A stretch of DNA of 49,885 bases from Bacteroidota bacterium (GTDB lineage Bacteria; Bacteroidota; Bacteroidia; JABDFU01), in contig JACPDY010000037.1 of the NCBI GenBank assembly GCA_016183775.1, forward strand, positions 1 to 49,885, given 5' to 3'. Below the pieces are notes generated by a model. It had not been told where the DNA came from and searched no databases. It saw nothing but the letters and a program-made list of their open reading frames with translations. The translations under genes and the position numbers were made by a program. Positions 1-7,399 of the stretch are shown here, one piece after another; positions within the stretch are counted from its first letter, which is position 1; each line of letters starts with the position of its first letter.

Positions 1-126
1 TATTATGTAAATACAGTTGGTCAATATGCAAACGAAGATGTAATTCAACAGTATATTCACAATCAAGGCAATGAAAAAAATGTTTATAAAAGGTTTCATA
101 AAAATCAATTAAGCTTGTTCGAGTAA
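1..126 (+). CDS. IS200-like (Y1 family) transposase, C-terminal fragment
   Basis: The window opens inside an open frame of 41 codons that ends at a TAA at 124-126. The residues include NTVGQYANEDVIQQYIHNQG, which resembles the end of the Y1 transposase fold, where a TVG turn is followed by a helix ending in YI..Q. The catalytic tyrosine and HUH motif would lie upstream, outside the window. A hairpin follows directly (133-155), as expected for the end of an IS200/IS605 or REP-associated element. Because the fragment is short, the family assignment rests on this one motif; whether the gene is intact upstream cannot be judged. Confidence 0.62.
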   Translation, partial: YYVNTVGQYANEDVIQQYIHNQGNEKNVYKRFHKNQLSLFE

Positions 127-132
127 CGCGAT

Positions 133-155
133 ACCTCGAGACTCTGCCTCGGGGT
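133..155. repeat. Hairpin at the end of the IS200-like element
   Basis: ACCTCGAG (133-140) pairs with CTCGGGGT (148-155) over 8 bp with one G-T pair and a 7-nt loop. It lies 6 nt after the transposase stop and is followed by T-rich sequence, so it could be the right-end recognition hairpin of the element, a terminator shared with the convergent pseudouridine synthase gene, or both. Confidence 0.5.
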
Positions 156-161
156 TATTCA

Positions 162-869
162 TTATTTTTTAATTTGTCCCATAAAATAATCCCACAACGC
201 CTCCTTAGGCGGATCGGCAATAATAATTACAGGTTCTTTTTTCACAGGGTGAATGAATTCAACTGCCCGTGCAAGGAGGTGTATAGATGCGTCACTATTG
301 GTTCGGTTAAAACCATATTTAATATCGCCTTTAATGGGACAGCCAATAGCCGAAAGCTGCACACGTATCTGGTGATGCCGGCCGGTGTGTGGATTTATTT
401 CAAGCAAATGATAATTATCAGAGCTGAATAAAATTTTATAATCCAGTTCACACCTCAATGTACCAGTAGTTTCTTCTTTATAAGCTTTCGACATATTTTT
501 GGCTTCATTTTTTTTAAGAAAATGTACCAATGCGCTGCTTTCCTGAGGTGGTTTGTTTTTCACAACAGCCCAATATGTTTTTTTGATCTCTTTTGTTTTA
601 AACATTTCATTGAGTCGTGTTAATGCTTTGCTCGTTCTCGCGAACAGAACAACGCCGCTAACTGGCCTGTCTATGCGGTGTGTGACACCTAAAAAAACAT
701 CACCTGGTTTATCATATTTTTCTTTCAGGTATTTTTTTACGAAATCTCCCATTGGGGCATCCCCGGTTTTGTCGCCTTGCACAATATCCGATGGTCGTTT
801 ATTAACGGCTATAATGTGGTTATCTTCGAAGAGGACCTGTATAGGTGATTCAGTTTTAATACTGCTCAT
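162..869 (-). CDS. RluA-family RNA pseudouridine synthase
   Basis: This 235-residue protein isomerises uridine to pseudouridine in rRNA or tRNA. The family signature HRIDRPVSG is at residues 64-72, with Asp67 as the expected catalytic residue, and the downstream [11 protein letters not shown] block is at 162-172. There is no N-terminal S4 RNA-binding domain, so it belongs to the short RluA/RluC-like members common in Bacteroidota; the target site cannot be inferred. The start overlaps the end of panB by 14 bp in the same direction, which suggests cotranscription from the panB promoter. It converges on the IS200-like remnant. Length and motifs look intact. Confidence 0.9.
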   Translation of the reverse strand: MSSIKTESPIQVLFEDNHIIAVNKRPSDIVQGDKTGDAPMGDFVKKYLKEKYDKPGDVFLGVTHRIDRPVSGVVLFARTSKALTRLNEMFKTKEIKKTYWAVVKNKPPQESSALVHFLKKNEAKNMSKAYKEETTGTLRCELDYKILFSSDNYHLLEINPHTGRHHQIRVQLSAIGCPIKGDIKYGFNRTNSDASIHLLARAVEFIHPVKKEPVIIIADPPKEALWDYFMGQIKK

Positions 870-1674
870 TTTTATTGGGGAAGTCCTTTGTCTTAACGTC
901 TTTAATATAATTTTTTACAGCGGTGGTCATGCTGCCATACAGATCGGCATACCTGCGTAAAAAGCGGGGGCTGAATTCCTTGTTGATTCCCAGCATATCG
1001 TGTAATACCAATACCTGCCCGTCAACGCCGCCTCCCGCGCCAATACCAATAACAGGTATGGTAATTTCACTTGCTACATTTTCGGCCAGCTTAGCCGGGA
1101 TCTTTTCAAGCACGACGGCAAAGCAGCCGGTTTGTTCAAGTATTTTGGCATCTTCCATCAGTTTTGTGGCTTCCATTTGTTCCTTCGCACGAACGGTATA
1201 CGTGCCGAATTTATAAATGGATTGCGGCGTAAGTCCTAAATGACCCATAACAGGTATTCCGGCTGATAAAATACGCTCAATAGATTCTTTTACTTCTTGT
1301 CCTCCTTCCAGCTTAACAGCATGAGCACCTGATTCCTTCATAATGCGTATAGCGGATTGTAAGGCTTCCTTTGAATTTCCCTGGTACGAACCAAAAGGCA
1401 GATCAACGACAATAAGCGCGCGATCAACAGCACGGACAACTGATGTAGCATGGTATATCATCTGGTCAAGTGTAATGGGAAGGGTTGTTTCATTTCCTGC
1501 CATTACATTTGATGCCGAATCGCCAACGAGTATAACATCAATGCCGGCATTATCAATGATCTGTGCCATCGAATAATCATATGCGGTCAGCATTGATATT
1601 TTTTCACCCTTTTGTTTCATTTCCTGTAAAACATGGGTAGTGACCTTCTTTATTATTTTTTTACCTGCAGGCAT
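856..1674 (-). CDS. panB: 3-methyl-2-oxobutanoate hydroxymethyltransferase
   Basis: PanB transfers a hydroxymethyl group from 5,10-methylene-tetrahydrofolate to 2-oxoisovalerate, the first committed step of pantothenate synthesis, in the cytoplasm. The 272-residue protein has the family landmarks TAYDYSMA (30-37), GDS (51-53), DLPFGSY (91-97) and KLEGG (121-125). Asp52, Asp91 and Glu123 match the usual Mg ligands and Glu190 in VVLEKIP matches the catalytic acid. Length is normal for the family. It is the first gene of a two-gene unit with the pseudouridine synthase; no other pantothenate genes are nearby. Confidence 0.96.
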   Translation of the reverse strand: MPAGKKIIKKVTTHVLQEMKQKGEKISMLTAYDYSMAQIIDNAGIDVILVGDSASNVMAGNETTLPITLDQMIYHATSVVRAVDRALIVVDLPFGSYQGNSKEALQSAIRIMKESGAHAVKLEGGQEVKESIERILSAGIPVMGHLGLTPQSIYKFGTYTVRAKEQMEATKLMEDAKILEQTGCFAVVLEKIPAKLAENVASEITIPVIGIGAGGGVDGQVLVLHDMLGINKEFSPRFLRRYADLYGSMTTAVKNYIKDVKTKDFPNKNEQY

Positions 1675-1711
1675 AGCTGTTTTTGTTTGTTGCCCCGAAA
1701 ACCCGGGGAAT

Positions 1712-1719
1712 CAAATTTA
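1712..1719 (-). promoter_or_regulatory. Possible -7 box for panB
   Basis: On the minus strand this reads TAAATTTG, matching the Bacteroidota TAnnTTTG box, about 38 nt before the panB start. A short GC-rich hairpin (CCCCG 1693-1697 with CGGGG 1704-1708) would lie at the 5' end of the leader. No clear TTG -33 element is seen at the right spacing. Confidence 0.4.
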
Positions 1720-1870
1720 GGATTTATTTTGATTGACCTATGGAGAAAGCGAGGTTTCCGATTCTAAAATTAGTCGTAGAAACACGCTTTTTTGAGGGAG
1801 AAAAAAACAGGCTCAATTACATGAAACAAACTAAGATTTCTCCCTTAAATTTAGTTACTTTGTCATCCAC

Positions 1871-2893
1871 ATGAAAAAATTACATTATCTCATATTGACT
1901 CTTGTTGTCTTTTCAGTATCATGTTCAACTGATCTGAATGTGTTGGACGATTACAAGGAAACAGCTATTGTTTATGGCCTCCTTAACCAGAGCGACACCG
2001 CTCAGTATATCAAGATCAATAAGGCATTTTTGGGCCCGGGAAATGCTCTTGAAATAGCGCAGGTGTTTGATTCCATCAGTTACCGGAATCAACTTACAGT
2101 TCAACTCGAGCAGTGGAAGAATGGGAGTAAAATAAACACCTTTACGCTTACTAAAGATTCCTCTATCGCCAAACCGGCCGGCATTTTTTCATCACCAAAG
2201 CAAATACTGTATAAAACCAAGGCTGCTCTCGACCAGGCCAGTGAGTACAATCTGATCATCACTAATAATACAACCAATAATGTTATTACGGGTACTACCA
2301 GGCTGGTGAATGATTTTACCGTGACAAAACCGTTTTCTTCGAGCCTTAATTTTACAAACACGGTCACTAAATTTAAGATAGAATGGACCAGTTCGCCGAA
2401 TGGAAAGGTGTATGGAGTGACCCTGCGTTTTCATTACCTGGAAGAGGATAAGGTTTCTTCTGTCGTTACTCCCAAAACATTGGATTGGGTTTTCGGGAAT
2501 CAAACAACGCTGTCAACACAGGGCGGTGAAGTTATGTTTGTTGAGTTTATGGGTGAAGCTTTTTATCAATACCTACAGAGTAGGATACCGGTTGATAATA
2601 ATGTAAAGAGGTATTTACCCGGCAGCGGCTCTCATGTTGATCTGATCTTTTCTGTCGGCGCGGAGGATCTGAGTACTTATATCGCGGTTAGCCAACCTTC
2701 CACAGGAATTATCCAGGAAAAGCCACAATACACTAATCTAAAAAATGGGTTTGGTTTATTTTCATCGAGGTACACCAAAATCAAAACCGGTTATCAGTTA
2801 ACCCTCATATCAACCGACTCTCTTTATGGCGGGTTATTTACAAGGAATATATTCTGCGATCCTAACACGCTCAGCCCGTTCCACTGCAATTGA
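1871..2893 (+). CDS. DUF4249 family lipoprotein
   Basis: This 340-residue protein starts with a lipoprotein signal (MKKLHYLILTLVVFSVSC, lipobox cysteine at 18) and continues with a DUF4249-like sequence: a YKETAIVYGLLNQSDTAQYI segment then KINKAFLGPG. DUF4249 proteins are Bacteroidota outer-membrane-associated lipoproteins often found next to TonB-dependent receptors. Here no receptor gene is adjacent, so any partner would be elsewhere. The gene is transcribed divergently from panB and precedes dnaK by about 150 bp. The function of the family is unknown; the assignment is based on the N-terminal motif and size. Confidence 0.8.
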   Translation: MKKLHYLILTLVVFSVSCSTDLNVLDDYKETAIVYGLLNQSDTAQYIKINKAFLGPGNALEIAQVFDSISYRNQLTVQLEQWKNGSKINTFTLTKDSSIAKPAGIFSSPKQILYKTKAALDQASEYNLIITNNTTNNVITGTTRLVNDFTVTKPFSSSLNFTNTVTKFKIEWTSSPNGKVYGVTLRFHYLEEDKVSSVVTPKTLDWVFGNQTTLSTQGGEVMFVEFMGEAFYQYLQSRIPVDNNVKRYLPGSGSHVDLIFSVGAEDLSTYIAVSQPSTGIIQEKPQYTNLKNGFGLFSSRYTKIKTGYQLTLISTDSLYGGLFTRNIFCDPNTLSPFHCN

Positions 2894-2974
2894 TTTCTGT
2901 CGTTTTGTCAGTAGTTTTTGCCCTAAAATGGCCTTTTTTGGCACAATTATCTATTTATTGGCTCTAAAATCCTA

Positions 2975-2990
2975 TTGGCATAATCATTGG
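2975..2990 (+). promoter_or_regulatory. Possible sigma-54-like -24/-12 element before dnaK
   Basis: TTGGCAT, five bases, then TTGG resembles the sigma-54 consensus TTGGCAC-N5-TTGC with two mismatches, about 50 nt before the dnaK start. A second TTGGCAC occurs at 2939-2945 without a matching -12. No good TAnnTTTG box is obvious in the leader, so this is only a candidate. Confidence 0.25.
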
Positions 2991-3039
2991 GTTACAGGAG
3001 TAAGAAAATAAATATAAACACTATAAAAATTAAATTGTT

Positions 3040-4971
3040 ATGGGAAAAATTATCGGTATCGACTTAGGAACCACAAACTCTTGCGTTTCAGTAATGGAAG
3101 GTAATGAACCGGTGGTTATTGCGAACAGCGAAGGTCACAGAACAACTCCTTCTATTGTTGCGTTTCTTAATGATGGTGAACGTAAAGTCGGAGAGCCGGC
3201 CAAACGCCAGGCAATTACAAATCCTGCTAAGACGGTTTATTCAATTAAACGTTTTATGGGACATACTTTTGATGAGGTAACTGAAGAAGTGAAGCGCGTA
3301 CCTTATAAGGTTGTTAAGGGCGAAAATAATACGCCGCGTGTACAAATTGACGATCGTAAATACACTCCTCAGGAAGTTTCAGCAATGGTGCTTCAGAAGA
3401 TGAAAAAAACTGCAGAGGATTTTTTGGGTCATGAAGTAACCGAGGCTGTTATTACAGTTCCGGCTTATTTTAACGATTCGCAGCGCCAGGCGACAAAAGA
3501 AGCCGGCGAGATAGCAGGATTGAAAGTAAAACGTATCATCAACGAACCTACTGCAGCTGCACTGGCTTATGGACTTGATAAGAAAAGCAAGGACATGAAG
3601 ATCGTTGTGTTCGACTGTGGTGGAGGTACACATGATGTATCGGTGCTTGAATTGGGTGAAGGTGTGTTCGAAGTAAAATCTACTGATGGTGATACTCACT
3701 TGGGTGGTGATGACTTTGACCATAAGATCATAGACTGGTTGGTTGCGGAGTTTAAATCTGAAAACGGACTTGATCTTTCCAAGGATCCAATGGCACTGCA
3801 GCGTTTGAAAGAAGCCGCTGAAAAAGCGAAGATCGAATTGTCGAGCTCCGCTTCAACAGAAATTAATTTGCCTTACATCATGCCGGTTGATGGAATACCA
3901 AAGCATTTGGTAAAAACATTAACACGCGCGAAGTTTGAGCAATTGGTTGATGACCTGATCAAACGTACAATTAAACCATGCGAATCGGCATTGAAGAACG
4001 CTGGCTTAACTATAAATGACATTAACGAAATAATTTTAGTGGGAGGTTCAACACGTATACCTGCCATACAGGAAGCTGTGAAAAAGTTTTTCGGCAAGGA
4101 AGCTTCTAAAGGTGTAAACCCGGATGAAGTTGTTGCGATAGGCGCGGCGATCCAGGGTGGTGTACTTACAGGAGAAGTGAAAGATGTGTTGTTACTGGAT
4201 GTAACCCCGCTTTCATTAGGTATCGAAACAATGGGTGGTGTATTCACCAAACTCATCGAGTCGAACACAACTATACCAAGCAAAAAATCAGAAACGTTCT
4301 CTACCGCATCAGATAATCAGCCTTCGGTTGAGATACATGTGCTGCAGGGCGAGCGTCCGATGGCAAGTGCGAACAGGACGATCGGACGATTCCATCTTGA
4401 TGGAATTCCACCTGCGCCGCGCGGTACGCCGCAAATTGAGGTGACGTTTGACATCGATGCGAATGGTATACTGAGTGTTACAGCGAAAGATAAAGCAACA
4501 GGTAAATCGCAGAACATACGTATCGAAGCAAGTTCGGGATTATCGAAAGATGAGATCGAGAAAATGAAAAAAGAAGCGGAGGCAAATGCCGATTCAGATA
4601 AAAAGATGAAGGAAGAAATTGAAAAGATCAACCAGGCCGATTCACTGATCTTCCAGACTGAAAAGCAACTGAAAGAATACGGTGATAAACTTTCGGCAGA
4701 TAAAAAAGATACCATTCAGAAATCGTTGACAGAACTGAAAGCCGCTCACGCAGCTAAAGATCTCGCGAAGATTGACACTGCAATGACTGCTCTTAACGCC
4801 GCATGGACCGCTGCGTCTGAAGAGATGTACAAAGCCACACAAGGTGCCGCTCAACCGGGTGCTGATGGAGGTGCTAATGCCGGTCCGGGTGCAGGTGCGC
4901 CGGGAGGTAATGGCAAGGATGAATCTGTGACAGATGTGGATTATGAAGAGGTGAAAGACGACAAAAAATAA
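3040..4971 (+). CDS. dnaK: Chaperone protein DnaK (Hsp70)
   Basis: This 643-residue cytoplasmic ATP-dependent chaperone works with DnaJ and GrpE to fold and disaggregate proteins. The nucleotide-binding domain opens with [13 protein letters not shown] at residue 5; the second phosphate motif reads [15 protein letters not shown], and [11 protein letters not shown] marks the adenosine motif. The interdomain linker [13 protein letters not shown] precedes the substrate-binding domain, and the tail is a Gly/Ala/Pro-rich stretch ending in [12 protein letters not shown], the usual C-terminal signature. Asp codons are mostly GAT, the native bias of this window. It is monocistronic; dnaJ and grpE are not adjacent. 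A hairpin terminator follows at 5051. Confidence 0.98.
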   Translation: MGKIIGIDLGTTNSCVSVMEGNEPVVIANSEGHRTTPSIVAFLNDGERKVGEPAKRQAITNPAKTVYSIKRFMGHTFDEVTEEVKRVPYKVVKGENNTPRVQIDDRKYTPQEVSAMVLQKMKKTAEDFLGHEVTEAVITVPAYFNDSQRQATKEAGEIAGLKVKRIINEPTAAALAYGLDKKSKDMKIVVFDCGGGTHDVSVLELGEGVFEVKSTDGDTHLGGDDFDHKIIDWLVAEFKSENGLDLSKDPMALQRLKEAAEKAKIELSSSASTEINLPYIMPVDGIPKHLVKTLTRAKFEQLVDDLIKRTIKPCESALKNAGLTINDINEIILVGGSTRIPAIQEAVKKFFGKEASKGVNPDEVVAIGAAIQGGVLTGEVKDVLLLDVTPLSLGIETMGGVFTKLIESNTTIPSKKSETFSTASDNQPSVEIHVLQGERPMASANRTIGRFHLDGIPPAPRGTPQIEVTFDIDANGILSVTAKDKATGKSQNIRIEASSGLSKDEIEKMKKEAEANADSDKKMKEEIEKINQADSLIFQTEKQLKEYGDKLSADKKDTIQKSLTELKAAHAAKDLAKIDTAMTALNAAWTAASEEMYKATQGAAQPGADGGANAGPGAGAPGGNGKDESVTDVDYEEVKDDKK

Positions 4972-4982
4972 GGATTTCGCTT

Positions 4983-5008
4983 GCCTACCGAAGCGGAGCG
5001 TAGGTAGG
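4983..5008. repeat. Short palindromic element after dnaK
   Basis: CCTACC (4984-4989) and GGTAGG (5003-5008) form an inverted repeat around a GC-richer 13-nt loop (GAAGCGGAGCGTA). It is the kind of small intergenic palindrome that is often dispersed in a genome, but no second copy was noticed in this window. Confidence 0.35.
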
Positions 5009-5050
5009 GATGATAAGAAGTAAATATAACTGAATAATGAATGAACTAAG

Positions 5051-5075
5051 AGCCCGTTAAATTTAGCGGGCTTTT
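5051..5075 (+). terminator. Intrinsic terminator after dnaK
   Basis: AGCCCGTTAAA (5051-5061) and TTTAGCGGGCT (5062-5072) form a stem with one G-T pair, followed by TTT. It lies 80 nt after the dnaK stop and seals off the accessory patch that follows. Confidence 0.75.
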
Positions 5076-5148
5076 AGTTTGTATTTTCGACAACAAATGA
5101 GTGTAAATAATTACAATCGATTACAAATGGACTTGCACCAAGCCGCAA

Positions 5149-5158
5149 GTTAGCAGAG
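5149..5158 (+). other. Left boundary of a cassette-like insert (attC-core-like)
   Basis: GTTAGCAGAG at 5149-5158 is the near-perfect reverse complement of CTCTGCTAC at 6173-6181 on the far side of the DUF6624 gene. The flank just before it, CACCAAGCCGCAA, resembles the last part of the right-hand hairpin site (CGCCAAGCCCGAAACT at 6283-6298). This is the arrangement expected when an integron-type cassette starts right after the G of a core site. Inference from sequence only. Confidence 0.4.
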
Positions 5159-5187
5159 ATTTTAAACAGACAACGGAACATTAAATT

Positions 5188-6168
5188 ATGAAACAGACCG
5201 CGTTAATTATCGCATTTTTCTTATTGACACATTTGACTTTTGGGCAGAATGTTCCAAAAAAATATTTTGACCTTATAAAAATTGCAGACTCACTTTACAA
5301 TTCAAAAGATTTTAAGAAATCGGCAGACAAGTATTCGGAAGCATTTAAAGCTAATAGTTGGAAGGGTTTTTCAAACGACAGGTATAATGCAGCTTGTTCT
5401 TGGGCATTGGCATCAGTTCCAGACAGTGCATTTTTCCAACTTGACAGAATTGCTACACTAATGAATTACACAAACTATGGACATATTACGACTGACCCAG
5501 ACCTAATCTCTTTACACAACGACAACCGATGGAAGTCGTTGCTTGAAAAAATCAAACAGAACAAAGACAAAGCAGAAGCAAATTTGAACAAGCCTTTAGT
5601 TGCAATACTTGACAGTATTTATATTGAAGACCAAAAGTATAGACAGCAAATTGATGGAATTGAGAAAAAGTATGGTTGGGAATCAAAAGAAATGAAAGAC
5701 CATTGGAAAATCATAAACGAAAAGGATTCTATAAATTTAATAAAAGTAAAATCTATACTTGACAAATATGGTTGGTTGGGTGCAGATGTAGTTGGAGGAC
5801 AAGGAAACTCAACTTTGTTTCTTGTAATCCAACATTCTGACCAAGCAACACAAGAAAAGTATTTACCAATGATGCGAGAAGCTGTAAAAAGTGGTAAAGC
5901 ACAAGGACGTAGTTTAGCCCTTCTTGAAGACAGGGTTGCTTTAGGACAAGGGAAACGACAAATTTATGGAAGTCAAATTGGTCATGACTCCGCAACACAA
6001 ATTTATTATGTTTCGCCATTGGAAGACCCTGACAATGTTGACACGAGAAGAGCCGAAGTTGGACTTGGACCTTTATCGGACTACGTAAGTCGTTGGCAAA
6101 TAAAGTGGGACGTTGAGCAATATAAAAATGACTTACCAAAACCTGAAGAGAAAACAAAACGGAAATAA
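5188..6168 (+). CDS. DUF6624-like secreted protein in a cassette-like insert
   Basis: This 326-residue protein has a signal peptide (MKQTALIIAFFLLTHLTFGQ). Residues 25-125 are helical and TPR-like. From about residue 145 it matches the DUF6624 pattern: an opening D..YR helix, a KYGW turn, a VIQHSD segment, an LLEDRVAL segment and a terminal QIYGSQIG. The function of this domain is unknown. Codon use differs sharply from neighbours: by my count about 23 of 27 Asp codons are GAC, whereas dnaK prefers GAT. That, plus the attC-like ends at 5149 and 6173-6305, indicates recent acquisition. No promoter of the TAnnTTTG type is seen directly upstream. Confidence 0.75.
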   Translation: MKQTALIIAFFLLTHLTFGQNVPKKYFDLIKIADSLYNSKDFKKSADKYSEAFKANSWKGFSNDRYNAACSWALASVPDSAFFQLDRIATLMNYTNYGHITTDPDLISLHNDNRWKSLLEKIKQNKDKAEANLNKPLVAILDSIYIEDQKYRQQIDGIEKKYGWESKEMKDHWKIINEKDSINLIKVKSILDKYGWLGADVVGGQGNSTLFLVIQHSDQATQEKYLPMMREAVKSGKAQGRSLALLEDRVALGQGKRQIYGSQIGHDSATQIYYVSPLEDPDNVDTRRAEVGLGPLSDYVSRWQIKWDVEQYKNDLPKPEEKTKRK

Positions 6169-6172
6169 AAAC

Positions 6173-6305
6173 CTCTGCTACATGGGTTTGGCAAAAGTGG
6201 CGGTTCAGTGCTCCGCAGACACATTTATGGTTAATCAAACATTGGTTCTCCGTATCAACATTTGTGGTGAAAATCGCCCCTTCGCCAAGCCCGAAACTGT
6301 TAAGC
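6173..6305 (+). other. attC-like recombination site
   Basis: The site begins CTCTGCTAC (6173-6181), continues with ATGGGTTTGGC, and ends GCCAAGCCC (6284-6292) followed by GTTAAGC (6299-6305). GGGTTTGGC (6184-6192) pairs with GCCAAGCCC over 9 bp (one G-T), and GGCG (6199-6202) pairs with CGCC (6275-6278), leaving a bulge between the two helices. GTTAAGC fits the integron core GTTRRRY exactly. A length near 130 bp, the bulged double-helix layout and the core at the outer end all agree with attC architecture. No integrase gene is present in the window. Confidence 0.5.
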
Positions 6306-6379
6306 TGCAAATTTGTTTAGTTGAACATACGGTGTCCGCTGGTCGTGTTATTCAACCCGCCCTCTTTGTATTTAGGTGC

Positions 6380-6410
6380 TTGCATAAGCACCCCATTTCC
6401 ACTACCTTTG
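6380..6410 (+). promoter_or_regulatory. Promoter for the 68-residue small protein
   Basis: TTG at 6380-6382, 20 bases, then TACCTTTG at 6403-6410 matches the Bacteroidota TTG/TAnnTTTG promoter. It lies about 20 nt before the start. The -33 element sits in a 7-bp hairpin, GGTGCTT (6375-6381) with AAGCACC (6386-6392), which could act as an operator. Confidence 0.6.
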
Positions 6411-6430
6411 TAATGTAAAAATTTATCAAC

Positions 6431-6637
6431 ATGAAAGTATTATTAGACATAAAAGATAGTAAGGCTGCTTTTGTAATGGAGCTGCTTAGAAATTTTTCTT
6501 TTGTGAAAGCAGAACCGCTTACATCAGGCAAATCAGAAATATTGAAAGGCATAAAAGAAGCCGTTGAAGAAGTAAAATTGCACAAGCAAGGCAAAATTAA
6601 ATTGAGGTCGGCTAAAGATTTGATCAATGAGCTTTAG
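6431..6637 (+). CDS. Small antitoxin-like protein
   Basis: This 68-residue protein begins MKVLLDIKDSKAAFVMELLR and has a Lys/Glu-rich helical middle ending in SAKDLINEL. It resembles a family of small Bacteroidota proteins usually encoded just before a RelE/ParE-type toxin, and is therefore likely an antitoxin or orphan antitoxin. No RelE-like toxin follows; instead the DUF433/DUF5615 pair begins 63 nt later with its own promoter box. It has a clear promoter. The family assignment is by overall look rather than a named motif, and DNA binding is not demonstrated. Confidence 0.6.
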   Translation: MKVLLDIKDSKAAFVMELLRNFSFVKAEPLTSGKSEILKGIKEAVEEVKLHKQGKIKLRSAKDLINEL

Positions 6638-6672
6638 TGTTTAGTGTAAAATATCTTTCTTTAAATTTTCAT

Positions 6673-6680
6673 TATCTTTG
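6673..6680 (+). promoter_or_regulatory. -7 box for the DUF433/DUF5615 pair
   Basis: TATCTTTG matches TAnnTTTG and lies 20 nt before the DUF433 start. No TTG at the standard distance is seen, so promoter strength is uncertain. Confidence 0.45.
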
Positions 6681-6700
6681 AACAAGTCGACATTGAAGCA

Positions 6701-6937
6701 ATGACAGAAGTTTTATTAAATAGAATTACAGTTGATTCTGAGATATGTCATGGTAAACCTATCATTCGTGGCCTGCGCTATCCTGTGGAAACAATGCTGG
6801 AGCTTTTGGCATCAGGTATGACAATTGATGAACTGCTGAAGGATTACCCTGACCTTGAAAAGGAAGATTTTTTAGCATGTATTGAATACGCAGCAAAGCT
6901 CACACAAATCAAAAGTATTTACAGAATTGCCTCGTGA
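6701..6937 (+). CDS. DUF433 protein, probable antitoxin
   Basis: This 78-residue protein shows the DUF433 pattern: an ITVDSEICHGKPIIRGLRYP segment, then a GMTIDELLKDYPDL helix pair and an acidic helix ending near IEYAAKL. DUF433 is a small helix-turn-helix-like domain that commonly pairs with a DUF5615 PIN-like toxin. The next gene is exactly such a partner and overlaps it by 4 nt (GTGA), so translation is probably coupled. The likely role is neutralising the partner and autorepressing the operon; this is inferred from the pairing. Confidence 0.85.
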   Translation: MTEVLLNRITVDSEICHGKPIIRGLRYPVETMLELLASGMTIDELLKDYPDLEKEDFLACIEYAAKLTQIKSIYRIAS

Positions 6938-7287
6938 AATTTATTGTTGACGCACATTTACCCAAATCATTATCAGACATGTTGAAATTAAAGGGGTATG
7001 ATTCAATTCATACACTTGATCTGCCTGCTAAAAACAGAACAAAGGATAACCAGATTATAAGTGTTTCAACAACAGAAAACCGTATTGTTATAAGCAAGGA
7101 CAATGATTTTCTCGAATCATTTTTATTATCAGGTCGGCCCTCAAAACTTGTACTCGTAAAAACCGGCAACATTAAAAATGCGGCACTGATAGAAATTTTT
7201 AGTGCCCATATGGAGGCTATTTCAAAATTACTCCTTGAGAATTCGCTCATAGAAATTAATAGAACGGAAATTGTAGTTCACGCGTAA
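6934..7287 (+). CDS. DUF5615 PIN-like protein, probable toxin nuclease
   Basis: This 117-residue protein starts with GTG overlapping the DUF433 stop. The N-terminal MKFIVDAHLPKSL carries the conserved early Asp (residue 6) and VISKDNDFLE near residue 50 carries the second acidic cluster; together these are typical of PIN-like metal-dependent RNase folds of the DUF5615/Mut7-C group. With DUF433 it makes a VapBC-like type II toxin-antitoxin pair. Length is normal. The RNA target is unknown. The rest of the protein contains LVLVKTGNIKN and a C-terminal beta strand, consistent with a complete fold. Confidence 0.85.
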   Translation: MKFIVDAHLPKSLSDMLKLKGYDSIHTLDLPAKNRTKDNQIISVSTTENRIVISKDNDFLESFLLSGRPSKLVLVKTGNIKNAALIEIFSAHMEAISKLLLENSLIEINRTEIVVHA

Positions 7288-7399
7288 TTGACCATCACAA
7301 TGGGTTGTATTCTGTTTCGACCCCAATAGTTTCAAGTAAATTCCTTTATCCCTTTGCCAGTATTGTAAACCCACCAAGAAACCCTAAATTTATCGGGTA

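Noticed and set aside
553-960. 135-codon open frame on the plus strand across the pseudouridine synthase/panB junction
   Set aside because: It lies antisense to two well-supported genes, has no recognisable domain, and its composition is explained by the reverse strands of the RluA-type and panB codons.
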